From assembly GCA_003427395.1 (NCBI GenBank), contig BFEA01000092.1:665069-686000 (forward strand): DNA of 20,932 bases, given 5' to 3'. Shown in pieces: positions 1 through 9,050 of this stretch. The DNA comes from Chara braunii. Taxonomy: Eukaryota > Streptophyta > Charophyceae > Charales > Characeae. The notes under the pieces were generated by a model, which saw nothing but the letters and a program-made list of their open reading frames with translations, did no database searches and was not told the DNA's origin. Made by a program: the position numbers and the translations under genes. Positions within the stretch are counted from its first letter, which is position 1. The number at the start of each line of letters is the position of its first letter.

Positions 1-464
1 GATAAATGGGCTTCAATGCCATCGGTTCTTGCATTGGGCAGAAGTACATGATTTCTCATGCACATCCTCCTGATGAGCTCCATCTCTTAGCAGAGTGAAA
101 CATGTGGAGGGATTTTGTGTTGCTCTGTTGCTAAAGGCTATGGCAATGGTGGGAGAAAAAGTGGTTGAATAGGCCAGTCCTCGAATGGATCAACTATGGC
201 TATCGGAAGCAGGTTCTGAGTTCCTCTGGGTGTGGTAGTGCTATCTGTTTGTTCCATTCTCCTCGCGTCCTGTTTCTCTGGATGTTTTGATTCCTTTGAA
301 CTTAATGAATGAATCTCTGTATCTTTGAGAAGTTCTGAAATTTCTTGTTGCTCCTGCTTGGTTTGCTTTTGTTGGTTGTGGTTCCCCATCTCCATTTTGC
401 CATTTGGTCGTTCTAACACTCGCTCTGCCGTCTTTCTGCGATGTGGTTTTCGAACAAACTACAG
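1..464 (+). other. Intron upstream of the first visible CRYD exon
   Basis: No exon is called here. The stretch ends in a usable 3' splice site (ACAG at 461-464) for the exon that follows. Because that exon starts in phase 1, the preceding exon must donate the first base of a glycine codon. At 102-116 one frame reads MWRDF, which resembles the WRDF/WRDY motif that precedes this part of cryptochrome-DASH. That frame meets a stop at 132, and the expected intervening residues are missing, so it is not annotated as an exon. An open frame on the - strand (about 138-419) is rich in Q, E, K and P and matches nothing I know. Confidence 0.6.
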
Positions 465-546
465 GAGGTCCACGAAACGTGGCAGGAAAGCAACTGTGGA
501 ATAGGAGCACAAGTTTGTTTGATGCATGGAAAGAGGGACGAACAGG
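465..546 (+). CDS. CRYD: Cryptochrome-DASH, internal exon a (partial gene)
   Basis: This 82-nt internal exon runs from acceptor ACAG (to 464) to donor GTAATA (from 547). It starts in phase 1 and ends after two bases of a glycine codon. It encodes 26 whole residues, including GGPRNV at the start (first Gly split) and LFDAWKEGRTG at the end. In photolyases and cryptochromes this is the helical FAD-binding domain, and GGPRN followed by FDAWxxGxTGYP is typical of the DASH/CRY3 clade. The tryptophan at 527-529 aligns with the surface tryptophan of the photoreduction triad (E. coli photolyase W306). DASH proteins repair cyclobutane dimers in single-stranded or looped DNA and in plants act in chloroplasts and mitochondria. 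The next exon continues the protein without a missing residue. Upstream exons lie outside the window or were not recognised. The family call is firm; the paralogue is inferred. Confidence 0.9.
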
Positions 547-1371
547 GTAATATTTTATTTCTTCACCACTTTCCTGGGTAATTGATTTGGAGTGTGTCCT
601 GATCAACCTCTTTTCCGCACCGCCGTTGTTCCTCTCCCATAAATAATGCCTGGGCGTTGTATACGTTATTTTCGGGTGACGACGGTAGGTGGCTATGGCG
701 GACTAGTTGGGCCTTGCCCCGATGTTCGAAGGACAACGCAAAGATGGTATGTCCCCTCTCTCATGACCCTCATGCCTAACTCTGCCCTGTAGCCTTCCTT
801 TGAGCAGCACAGCCCTATTGGGGCCTTCCAGGTGCAGCGCCAACCAAGAAGTTGAAGATGCCATCCACCTTAGCCAGGTAAGCAACCCCGGCACTCTACT
901 CCTTGCTCACCTTCTTCCTCCTCCTTCTATACCTCGGAGTCTCCCTCCTTCCACCTTCGTCCTCCCCAGCGCTGAACTGCCCAGCACTTGCTCAAGCAGA
1001 GTGACCCCAAACTTGCACACCCCAGAATGAGGAAGAGCTCAGTGCTCTTCCGAAGCATATACAGGCCAGAAGCCTCCTTGGGCGGTGACGTTCCAGGCTG
1101 CTCGGCCTCCCAAGCATCCAGTACCTTCCTCCTTACGGAGGGAAACATCATCGCAGGTCTGATATTGTCCGCCACAGACCCTAGACTCAGACTACTGGAC
1201 CAGTACCCCTAGACCTAAGCCTACCGGACTTCTAAAATTCACTCGGCCTCTAAAGGTACTAACTTTTGTCTTCTTCTGCCTTGCAAAAAAAAACAGACTG
1301 GATCTTGTAGAAGGGGGGGATGGGGCGTATGGGTGTGTTTGGGAAGGCCCCTGTTATAAAAAACTGAGCAT
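547..1371. other. Intronic stretch without a recognised gene
   Basis: The open frames here are short and overlap on both strands. None reads as a known domain. The sequence is C/T-rich around 895-965. The segment at 800-880 ends in a donor-like CAG|GTAAGC (about 878), but its frames do not continue any neighbouring exon. The 5' boundary of the LINE relic that follows is not sharp. Confidence 0.5.
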
Positions 1372-3108
1372 TTGCCACCCTTAGGTACGCAGGTTCAGTC
1401 CACATGCCAGGAAAGCGCACTTTCAGATATATCAAGAAGGCATCCATCCACATTTGTGGACCAACGATGCACAAGCGGAGGATTCCATATGCAGAGTGGC
1501 ATGGACCAAACTCATCCAGCCGAAACGGTTTTGGGGCCTGGCCCTCCTAGCCCCACGAACGCAGATTATTACGGCAACTGCTTTGGCACCTGCTACAAAC
1601 GATGGGGGCTGCATAGCAAGGTGTCGCCCGGGCCCATCTCGCCTACGCATTGCAAGTGCCCGAGGACATTGTGGATTTGTGTGTTTTGGATAATAAGGCG
1701 ATCTACCATGTTCGTAGGGACATGGTGTGGTCAACAAAGGTGGCACTGTGGAAGAAAGTGCAGGTGAGGTGCCGCCTACCTGAAACCGTGGATGCAGTGT
1801 TGAACCAGCTGTTACTTGGCAATAGGTTCATATGTGATGCCAGTGGCGAGCCCCCGCCCTGGCACAGCCCGCGGGGAGCCTGTGGATGGAAGTGGACGGA
1901 GCAGGGCATTTGCAAGGTGGGTCACCTATGGGATGAGGACCGAAGGGACTGGCGCCCGGATAATGAGGTGGTGGAATCCCTGCAGGGTAGGATGAGGAGG
2001 AGGCAGAGGGTGGGGAACTCCGGGAGGCTATCCCTCCCCGATGGATTGACTTGTTGAGAAAGGACAAGATCATCGCAGGGGAATGGGTGAGGATGTGGGG
2101 TCACACTAAACCGGAGAGAATATACAAGGTGGAGCAGGTGTTGGAGGACGGAAGGCTACAGGTCACCGGTTGAGGTGTGAATACGGGCTATGAAGGTTGG
2201 GGGCAACGCTTGCAGGAGGACGAAGGGGGGGAAGGGAACCCCCAGAAAAGTATGGACAGGGGTGCAATTGAAACGGTCGCGATGTGTGAGGGAGGGAAGA
2301 GGAGAGAGAGACAGTACCTTCCCTTCTGTATTGCGTCCAGGCGGCGGGATTTGATATGGGATCCCAGAGAATGGGAATCGTCGTGACAAAGAATGCAAAG
2401 GACAGACGTGCCGCTCCAGAACCTTACTACCAAGAATATATGTAACTCCTTACTGGAGCCGGTAAACATCTGTGAGGAATTGAGGACTCGATGGGCCAAG
2501 AGAAACTGGATCTCTGGTGTATATTTTGGTAGATGGATGCAACGAAGGTGGAATGAGCAATGTGCACTTCTGGCAGCCCTGCCAGATCAGAAATAGGCAG
2601 GCCTCCTATGGCAGCTGTACCATCTAGCGATCCCATGGCGCAGTGGTTGGCAACTAAGAGCCGGCACAAGGACCAGAGATGTGCGGCAGGTTGTGCACAA
2701 GTGGAAACAGTGCCCCACTTGTTTGTAAGATGCCCGATAGTGCGGGCCTTTCGGGACTGGTGGGCACGAGATATAGCGGATAAAACCCCGCTTGAGGTCA
2801 CAGAGGATGATGATGCAGCTATCCTATTGGGGGCACTGATGAAAGTGGACAGGCCAAAACCGAAGGACTTGATGGCAGCCAAAATTGTGAGGGTGGTGGT
2901 GTTGTTGGCCTTGTGGACACTGAGAAACGAACGCTGTAGACAGGGTACCTCTTCCCCGCTACAGGTTTACCAGGATAGGGCGCTGGAAAATATTTGTGTG
3001 GCTCTCCTGGCGGATTGGCATCGTAGCAGAAACACAGGAGCGGGGAAGGAAGAACGGTTCTGGGCCAGATGGGGCTCATACCCGCAGCTGCTCGCCAGAG
3101 ACCCCTAG
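1372..3108 (+). pseudogene. LINE ORF2 relic A: post-RT region to zinc-binding C terminus
   Basis: This is the 3' half of a non-LTR retrotransposon ORF2, read across several frames. From about 1480 the frame reads RVAWTKLIQPKRFWG then LALLAP, the post-RT box usually written W..L..PK..GGLGL. From 1650 to 2040 another frame contains ETVDAVLNQLLLGNRFIC and GICKVGHLWDED, the linker that follows RT in plant-type LINEs. From 2560 to 3108 an open frame carries CAAGC, ETVPHLF and VRCP, a zf-RVT-like C..C/H..C box, and ends at a stop at 3106-3108. The palm of the reverse transcriptase is absent, so the copy is 5' truncated. In-frame stops at 2054-2056 and about 2172, plus frame changes, show it is dead. 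It shares the KVxHxWDED motif with the + strand LINE at 13533-14540 but is clearly more diverged. Confidence 0.8.
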
Positions 3109-3261
3109 GCGCATGGTGTTCGATCTGCTGCTTCTACGTCAAAGACCCCGCTCAGACACGGAGGAAGGCGGTAGGCAGTAAGTAGAATTAGTTAGTTAGC
3201 GCGGCAAGTGTACAATATTAGGGGAAGGAGATTAGAGCAGAGGGAGTAGGGCCAAAGGACA

Positions 3262-3310
<49 letters not shown>

Positions 3311-3341
3311 TGGGGGGGATGGGGGGGATGGGGGGGATGGG
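3262..3341 (+). repeat. 48-nt G run followed by AT(G)7 tandem repeats
   Basis: Bases 3262-3309 are 48 consecutive G. Then come three ATGGGGGGG units (3310-3336) and a partial fourth. It lies about 150 bp after the stop of LINE relic A and may be part of that element's 3' region, though LINE tails are normally A-rich. On the CRYD sense strand it could fold into several stacked G-quadruplexes. The exact G count is likely unreliable because long homopolymers are hard to sequence. Confidence 0.9.
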
Positions 3342-3985
3342 TGAACAGACATCACAATACATCAGAAACATCAAAAGTACAACAAAAACACCAAAAATAC
3401 CAAAAAGATAGTACAGGAACAGGAAAGTCAATGCGGGATAGAAGGCGCTGGGAGGATTGAGGATACATTGTATAGCCGACATAGGTTTACGGAGCAAGGT
3501 ACATAGAGTCAGTAAGTGACATGGGGGCCAGTTAAGAGGAAGGTACAGTGAGGGATGGCAAGGTAGCCCAAACAGGTTAAGAGTCTTAAGACAGATAGCA
3601 TGATAGCTGGACAAAGGTAGATTAAGTAGGAATTGATGATACAATAGTCTGTGGAGTTTGATAGGCGACCCGAGGAGCTGCAGGGGAGGCCCCTCCCCGC
3701 GCCCCGTCTCTCTGAGGGTCCCCCTGCTGCGTGTCTGGGTGCTGCTAGGAAGCCTCCTGGGCAGCAGGGTGGCCCCCAGAGAAAGACCATGGCCCCCTTT
3801 AGCAGGTCCCCCCTTGGTAGACGATCAATGCCACAAGGGTTGGGCTGTTCCCCTTTTCTGATCTGATCTCCCCCCTTTCTTTGGATGTACAAACATGCTT
3901 GCTGGTGGTAAGTAACCGGACTGCTGCCCCCCAGAGTAGAAGGGGCTTTGTGTTGGTGGAAAAAAAAAAAAAACAAAAAAAAAAA
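3342..3985 (+). mobile_element. Probable poly(A)-tailed retro-insertion, unclassified
   Basis: The block ends in A14-C-A11 (3960-3985), the mark of a poly(A)-tailed retrotransposed sequence in + orientation. Upstream is an A-rich stretch (3342-3420) and a GC-rich part (3660-3800) with a near-palindrome, GGGGAGGCCCCTCCCC. No coding domain was recognised. It could be the 3' UTR of LINE relic A or a separate SINE-like unit. I found no convincing target-site duplication. Confidence 0.4.
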
Positions 3986-4555
3986 CGAAGGTGGGGATAG
4001 GAGCTACCCCCCCTAGTAAACCCATGGCTGGCCACTCTATCTATTGGTGGGGAGCCTCACCTGTTGGGAAATTGGCCAAGCATCCCCTGCAAACATGTAA
4101 TGATGTACGAAAGATTACATAAGTCATGAACTGAGCTGATTTGAGCTGCTTAAAATCAAGCAACCCGTCGACTGAGCCTGTAACCCACAGCCAGATATTG
4201 TAGGGCGCCATATATTTTGTCTTGTCTTCTTCTGCCTACCTACTGCTACTGAAGTATTTTCTAGCTACATGGGCCTAGCCTACCCCATACTTGAGTGTTT
4301 CCAGCTACGCGGGCCTAGCCTACTGCTGCAACCCCACAAACGCAGGGCCACAGGTAAGTACCAGGCCCAAGGGCCTTCCAAACATACAAATTTCCTGGTG
4401 GGTCACCCTCAGACAACCACACGGGAACCAGCAGGTATGCACACACACAGCTTTTGAAATCTCCCCAGGAAGCGGGAATCTCAGCAAGTCACGCATTAAA
4501 GCGGAAAAACTCAGAAATCAGCAGAGTTCTCAACTTCTCAGTGAGTGATTTTGCA
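3986..4555. other. Intronic stretch without a gene
   Basis: Nothing coding was recognised. The only structure seen is a direct repeat of about 21 bp, AGCTAC..GGGCCTAGCCTAC, at 4263-4283 and 4303-4323 (period 40, two mismatches). Confidence 0.5.
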
Positions 4556-4700
4556 GGTCATTACAACAGTAAAAAATAAAATTAAGGTACAGGTACAGCC
4601 CTTTAGAATTTGAAGTTTAGACTTCAAACTCCTTGTGCAATTGTGATAGACACGACTTTTGCCTTTGGGTCACTTCAGAATTCCTTATTAGCATAATGAA
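4556..4700 (+). repeat. Dispersed repeat R, copy 1
   Basis: This is about 145 bp of A/T-rich sequence with the landmarks GGTCATTACA, CCCTTTAGAATTTGAAG, TGCAATTG, TTGGGTCACTTC and GAATTCCTTATTAG, in that order. The same order of landmarks recurs at 5711-5846, and parts recur at 6513-6560 and 12646-12700. GAAGTTTAGACTTC inside it is a 5-bp hairpin. Its class is unknown; a small non-autonomous element or a TRIM-like terminal repeat are possible. Confidence 0.6.
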
Positions 4701-5710
4701 ATTGAGGACGAAAAAATTGCAATGAACCCAGTAAATTTGAAAGCTCGTCAGGTTGGAAGTACAAGATGTCTCAGCGCAAGTCAATGTCTCCAATAATCAT
4801 GAATATGATCCAAATACAATGTCTCGTAACCAAGCGACGAAGCTGACACGAGGGAAATAAGACTCAGAGGGTGGAAGAGAAAGTATCCATCAATGTCATC
4901 GAAGATAAATCGCCCTCATGTCCCACTCCTCCTTCGGGCATCTTCCCTGTTTCCACATCAGCATATAGTATCCCAAAGACGAGCCTGGCGGGAACTGATC
5001 ACAACATCATACCACGTAGGCACAGATCTCCCATGAAGACGTCACAGCAGCGCGCAACATTGACAGCAATAAACAGGTAAGCTTCCCTCTCTCTCACAAC
5101 CAATCTCACAGCCCTGATCTCCCTCCTCGTCGATACCCAATCTGTGTCGAAGACAATGTGGCTCGCACCACATCAGCAATCAAGATCCCAGCTGGCGCCA
5201 AGAACATAGAGGCGCCAACAACGCAATGCAGAAGTCTCGCGTCGTCATCAAACATAATGCTAGCGTAGTGCCAGCGTCAAGCCCGCGTCATGCCAGCGTC
5301 GAGCATCATGTGCAAGACTGAATGTCAATGAGCAGGGGCTGGGTCAATATGTAGTGTTGACACAGATTGAATAGCCTCTGCCTTCTCGGATACAAGGACT
5401 CAGACTGACCCGTAGTCAATGGCCTGGATCTCATACAGTTGCAGACTTCCACTTGGACCAGATTCTGCCTGGATACCTGCGTACAGCCAAATGTGTGTGT
5501 CTGATCGGTGGCCTGGACTGGGTCCGTGCAGACTTTGACTCGTGAGCCTCAATTTCCAAGCTACATTTGACTATTGACTTTCTTCGGTCAACTGTCTGGT
5601 GCAGGGCCTCTGAAGCCTCGTTTCAGGGTCTTGTTTGGATACGGTCTAGCGCGGGGCCTTGCTGTGGCCTGTGGGCGACCCCTGGCCGATGACAATAGCA
5701 TATTTCAAGC
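4701..5710. other. Intronic stretch between two copies of repeat R
   Basis: No known domain was recognised. It lies between two same-orientation copies of repeat R, so it could be the interior of a small element with direct terminal repeats, or unrelated sequence. GCCAGCGTC followed by A/GAGC is repeated around 5268-5312. The part near 4860-4920 resembles in composition the stretch at 16375-16500 (both contain AATGTCATCGAA), which may mean a shared, unidentified element. Confidence 0.4.
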
Positions 5711-5846
5711 GGGTTATTACAGAATTGAGAATGTCAAATTAAAAATCAAATAAAGGTATACCCCTTTAAAGTCCAAAGTTTGAACTTTTTTTAGAATTGC
5801 AAGACGCTGGCTCTGGGTCACTTCCGGATTCCTTATTAGAATGACT
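5711..5846 (+). repeat. Dispersed repeat R, copy 2
   Basis: This copy shares landmarks with 4556-4700: GGGTTATTACAG, then ACCCCTTTAAAGT, AGAATTGCAAG, CTGGGTCACTTCCGG and ATTCCTTATTAG. The two copies diverge abruptly after TTATTAG, which gives a common 3' boundary. Confidence 0.6.
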
Positions 5847-6512
5847 AAGCAACAGATGGCAAAATATCCTAACAAAGTGCCACAAATCCGGTGGGAATTT
5901 TCCGTCAAGCTGCTAGGAGAGGGGCAGTCGGCAGATTGCAGGGAGACAGGCTCTGCCTCAGTTGGTCAGGCCTTCATGGGGAGCACCAAGGACACGATAG
6001 TAGTTACGTGTTGCTTGAGCAGTAGAAAATTGCCCCAGAACCGGACCAGGGGTGGCAAGTGGAGGGGCGAAGTCGCAGATCGGCCATGTGGCCGGGAACA
6101 ACTCCGCCTGATTCCTGTGGTAGGATTCCCCCCCGGGGTATACCGGGGCTCGTGTTGTGTGGCACGGGGACTGCTGCTAGCGACAGAGACACTTGCCCTG
6201 CTACTGGAGGTTGGGTAGGCAAATGGAACAGACCCCATTGCCGGGGTGTGGGGCTCAGTGATGGAGATCAGGGAGGCATAGACTGGACTGCGGACAGAGT
6301 AAGCCGAAACTGGATAATGGCCCTGAGAGCATGACATGTTAGTGTACCTGATTATTGTTACGTCGGATGCTGGACCCAGTTTCCAGCAGGTGCAGCTCCC
6401 CACCAATGGACAGGAGCGGCCAGGGAGGCCCGCCGGACGGGGTTGCTGGTATCACCCCCTCTAACATGCTATGACTGGCCTTCGACACGAAAAAAAAAAA
6501 AAAAAAAAAAAA
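5847..6512 (+). mobile_element. Poly(A)-tailed insertion between repeat R copies, unclassified
   Basis: The segment ends in 23 A residues (6490-6512), consistent with retrotransposition in + orientation. Frames of 72-146 codons exist on both strands (for example - strand 5966-6406), but none shows a domain I recognise. ACCCCTTTAAAGT occurs just before the segment (about 5760) and just after its poly(A) (about 6518), so it may have inserted into or beside repeat R. Confidence 0.4.
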
Positions 6513-6560
6513 GATGTACCCCTTTAAAGTTTAGACTTTAGAGCTTAAACTCCTCATAAA
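6513..6560 (+). repeat. Dispersed repeat R, partial copy 3
   Basis: The landmark ACCCCTTTAAAGTTTAGACT directly follows the 23-nt A run and matches the 5' half of repeat R copies 1 and 2. The 3' half (the GGGTCACTTC part) is missing. Confidence 0.45.
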
Positions 6561-6997
6561 ACCCCATATATGGTCCCTTTCACCTCCCAAACTCAAGACA
6601 CTTGAAAACTTTAAAAAGCCCGCATTCGGGCTAATCCTGGTGGGCATAGAGGCTGCCCACTGGACATCCCAGGTAATGTGCCTTTTTTAAAAACTTTTCT
6701 AGTCTTCTCGTTGCTCATATCAGTTTGGTGGTGCTTTGGCTTGTTCGGCTTTTTATGGCCTTGTGGCTTTTTCCTTCCCAGGGTTGCAGATTGTCAGCGC
6801 AGCGATCCGGTGTTGGCTGTTCTCCCAACGCCTGCACCGAAGCTGGGTAATAGTCCCAGTATGTTGCTTTTCCGGGTTGTTTGTTGAGGAATTCCCGGCC
6901 TCACACCTTGGCAATAAAATGAGCAGAGTTACTTGAACTTACTTCGTAAAAAAAAAAAAAGCTTGCTGGTGCTCTAACCAGTGTGGTGCCTGTGCAG
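6561..6997. other. 3' end of CRYD intron 1
   Basis: No coding signal was recognised. A 6-bp hairpin, AGCCCG catt CGGGCT, is at 6617-6632. A run of A residues ends at 6960, and a pyrimidine-poor tract leads to the TGTGCAG acceptor at 6991-6997. Confidence 0.5.
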
Positions 6998-7067
6998 GTA
7001 TCCATTAGTTGATGCGAACATGCGGGAGCTCTCATCCACAGGGTTTATGTCCAATCGGGGAAGGCAG
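6998..7067 (+). CDS. CRYD: Cryptochrome-DASH, internal exon b
   Basis: This 70-nt exon lies between acceptor TGCAG (to 6997) and donor GTGGGT (from 7068). Its first base completes the glycine codon left open by exon a. It then reads [20 protein letters not shown] followed by GRQ, ending in phase 0. The segment YP.VDA.MR.L..TG.M.NR is the signature of the photolyase/cryptochrome FAD-binding domain; the N..R pair at its end contacts FAD in solved structures of the family. GFMSNRGRQ is the form seen in plant CRY3. This tiny exon stands alone between introns of 6.45 and 11.05 kb, so it depends on accurate exon definition and would be an obvious candidate for skipping. Skipping it would remove FAD contacts and shift the frame (70 nt). 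Confidence 0.93.
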
Positions 7068-7825
7068 GTGGGTTAAAATGGTGTTTGCATTGCTCCGATG
7101 CCTCGTCAGTGTTGTTTTCAGAATCAGTCTCCAGAGATCTTCCATTCCATTTTCCCTCCTTTCTCTCTATATGGCTGGATTGATCCCTCTGGCTGTTCTT
7201 GTGTTCACACCCTGTCCTTCCGCGCATCCTCTCTATCCCTCTCTATCCCTCTCTGTCTCTGCTCTGTCAATCATTCCCTGTCACCTACCGTTACCCAGAC
7301 AGGAACTTGCATACAGTCTTTCACAGATGGATTTCGTCATTTCTGGATACGTCAACAGCTTCGTGCATGGGTCATTTGTTGACGCCTTGGGATTGAGAGA
7401 GAAAGGATGCAATGAAAACTTTAAACACCACGGGGAGAAGTTCTCTAGGATCCATGGATTTCCCATCAGGAAACAGCTACAAGGTTTTCACTTACCGAAC
7501 GGAAACATTGAGGTTAACTAAAGGAAAGCACATCGACCACGTCTCCATTCGTTGGATGTTGAACTGCAGATGTGGTCATGACCAATGGCATATTGCAGTC
7601 TGCCAAATCAGTACTAAGCAGACTGCGGCAGGCAAGTACGTGAGCCATCCTCCTCGCCCTTCTCTCTCTCCTTCTCCTGTTGTCACTCACTTCCTCCCTT
7701 GAGTTCCCTCTCCCTCCCCCCCCCACTTCCAGCACTTCGATGCCTGTCGTTCCCATATCCTCACTCCCCTTTCTTGTGCTCTTCAGCTGGTAGCTATTTC
7801 ATTTGCAAATTGCATCTGCTGAAGA
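7068..7825. other. 5' part of intron 2, one unexplained open frame
   Basis: The frame that runs on the + strand from 7412 contains FTYRTETLRLTKGKHIDHVS and CRCGHDQWHIAVCQ and is followed by a donor-like GTACGTGAG (7636). A second frame ends at 7521. I do not recognise either. Neither belongs to CRYD, because exons b and c are contiguous in the protein. They may be a captured gene piece or chance. CT-rich tracts, including three near-copies of CTCTATCC, lie at 7228-7260 and 7655-7730. Confidence 0.35.
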
Positions 7826-8018
7826 GAATGCAGCCCCTATGCACGCTTGGTGAAGGTGAACGAACAATTCAATGAAGCCCTTATGCATGCTCCACTCGAA
7901 AGGACACCGTTGCGGCATTAAGGAATGCAGCCCCTATGCACGCCTGTTGAAGGTGAATGAACAATTCAATGAAGCCCTTTATGCATGCTCCACTCGAAAG
8001 GACACCATTGTGGCATTT
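7826..8018 (+). repeat. 97-bp tandem duplication
   Basis: Copy 1 is 7826-7922 and copy 2 is 7923-8018. Both start GAATGCAGCCCCTATGCACG and contain AACAATTCAATGAAGCCC and CACTCGAAAGGACACC. They differ at only a few positions and by one inserted T, so the duplication is fairly recent. The unit is not recognised and has no open frame of note. Confidence 0.9.
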
Positions 8019-8739
8019 CCCATTTCTGCTGCTCATTGACTAGTAAGAAGTGGAGATCATTACCTTATCTGTTCCCTCCAGGTGAATAAAAATTGCCACT
8101 GTTTCCTCCATTTAGTTTGCCACTTATGATTGGAGTACACCCATAACCCCGTCTGTCCCAGTCTCGACACCGGTGTCTTCTGTTCCATTGCCCGGCGCGG
8201 CAGGACCATCTACTCCCAGTAAAGCAGTCAAGACCATGGCAAATCCACATTTCATCTTCACGGGTGAAAAAGAGATGAGAACTGGATGGTTGGTTGATGT
8301 CAACCAACACTTCTGAAAGATACTTTGTGGCGCCTTTCCTGCAAGGTCCAGCACTGAAGTGGCGAACGGGAGTGTAGCGGAAGATGGTTCAAGGGCAATC
8401 TGTTCGAATGGGCGGCAATGTACACATAGATACATTCCAGGATCTGGTTAGTGAAATGTTTCACGACCGAACTGCTGCTTGCAGAGTGACCAGCGAGCTT
8501 AAAATGGTAGAGACTTGTAGGTTCAAGAACGAGGCCGCCCTTACAAAAAGAGTAAACTAGCTGACAAAGGTTCCAAGCACACGTTATGACATGACGTACT
8601 GCTGATGGGATAACTTTGGTCCCTACCTGAAAAGGTGGCAATCAGTTGGCCGCGGAAGCCAAGCTGGGTCTAAATCAATGTCCTCAAAAGAAGGGAGTAT
8701 GCCTTCGTCTTTCTACAAGAACATCGAAAAGACCCGACT
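8019..8739. other. Intronic stretch without a gene
   Basis: Open frames of 81-113 codons on the - strand (8065-8641) overlap each other in different frames and show no domain. No repeat, tail or target duplication was seen. Confidence 0.5.
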
Positions 8740-8940
8740 CAGCTTTTGAAACGGTATTCACCTGTTCGCAGTAGCCAATGCAGATCCCAGGGTTCGATCC
8801 CTAGACTTACCTTACCTGTGTACAGTATCTGTGTCGACCCCGAGAGTTGAACCCGTGACCTGTGTATTTGTAACAGTTGGTAGACTGTCGTAGGGTCCGT
8901 AGGCAGCAGGGGTTCGATCTGTAGACCTGTCGGTAGGAGT
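8740..8940. repeat. Cluster of tRNA-like B boxes, possible SINE remnants
   Basis: Three sequences match the pol III B box (GGTTCGANNC) within 130 bp: GGTTCGATCC at 8791-8800 (+), GGTTCAACTC at 8844-8853 (-) and GGTTCGATCT at 8911-8920 (+). The first lies in AGGGTTCGATCCCT, a proper T-stem and loop. The second follows AGGTCAC on the - strand, as in a tRNA variable loop and T arm. No full cloverleaf or acceptor stem is visible, so these are at best 3' halves, as in tRNA-derived SINE heads. No tRNA gene is called. Confidence 0.35.
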
Positions 8941-8977
8941 CTTAGCAAGGTCTAGAAGTCGTAGCTGTAGCTCCTCC

Positions 8978-9050
8978 GAAAGGTCAAGGTCGTAGCTGCT
9001 ACAGTCCTGAAGGGTCAAGGTCGTTGCTGCTACAGTATCGAAAGGCCAAG
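8978..9050 (+). repeat. 31-bp tandem repeat, about 2.3 units
   Basis: Units begin GAAAGGTCAAGGTCG (8978), GAAGGGTCAAGGTCG (9009) and GAAAGGCCAAG (9040), the first two followed by TGCTACAGT. The short motif TCGTAGCTG also occurs just upstream at 8959. Confidence 0.7.

Larger units (their letters stand above)
547..6997 (+). other. CRYD: CRYD intron 1, 6.45 kb, filled with retroelements
   Basis: The intron is bounded by GTAATA at 547 and by TGTGCAG ending at 6997. It splits a glycine codon (GG|G), and the reading frame is restored exactly across it. Its contents are a LINE ORF2 relic (1372-3108), a long G run (3262-3341), poly(A)-tailed insertions ending at about 3985 and 6512, and several copies of a short repeat (listed separately). 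It contains no other cryptochrome exon, because the residues on either side are contiguous in the family. Confidence 0.85.

Noticed and set aside
68-117. CTGATGAG ... GTGAAAC resembling a second hammerhead core on the + strand
   Set aside because: The helix II candidate has a weak GCTC/GAGT stem with a G.U at the base, and no partner strand for helix III with a cleavage site could be found.
102-150. Possible upstream CRYD exon reading MWRDF, then KGYGN in another frame, with a phase-1 donor at 149
   Set aside because: It needs a frameshift, meets a stop at 132, and lacks about five residues expected before GGPRN. It may be coincidence, so no exon is called.
138-606. Open frames of 93 and 121 codons on the - strand
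   Set aside because: They overlap in different frames, one runs over CRYD exon a, and neither has a recognisable domain.
6617-6632. GC hairpin resembling a bacterial terminator
   Set aside because: No T run follows, and the window is clearly eukaryotic intron.
8740-8940. Functional tRNA gene
   Set aside because: Only T-arm-like parts are visible; no acceptor stem, D arm or anticodon arm could be assembled.
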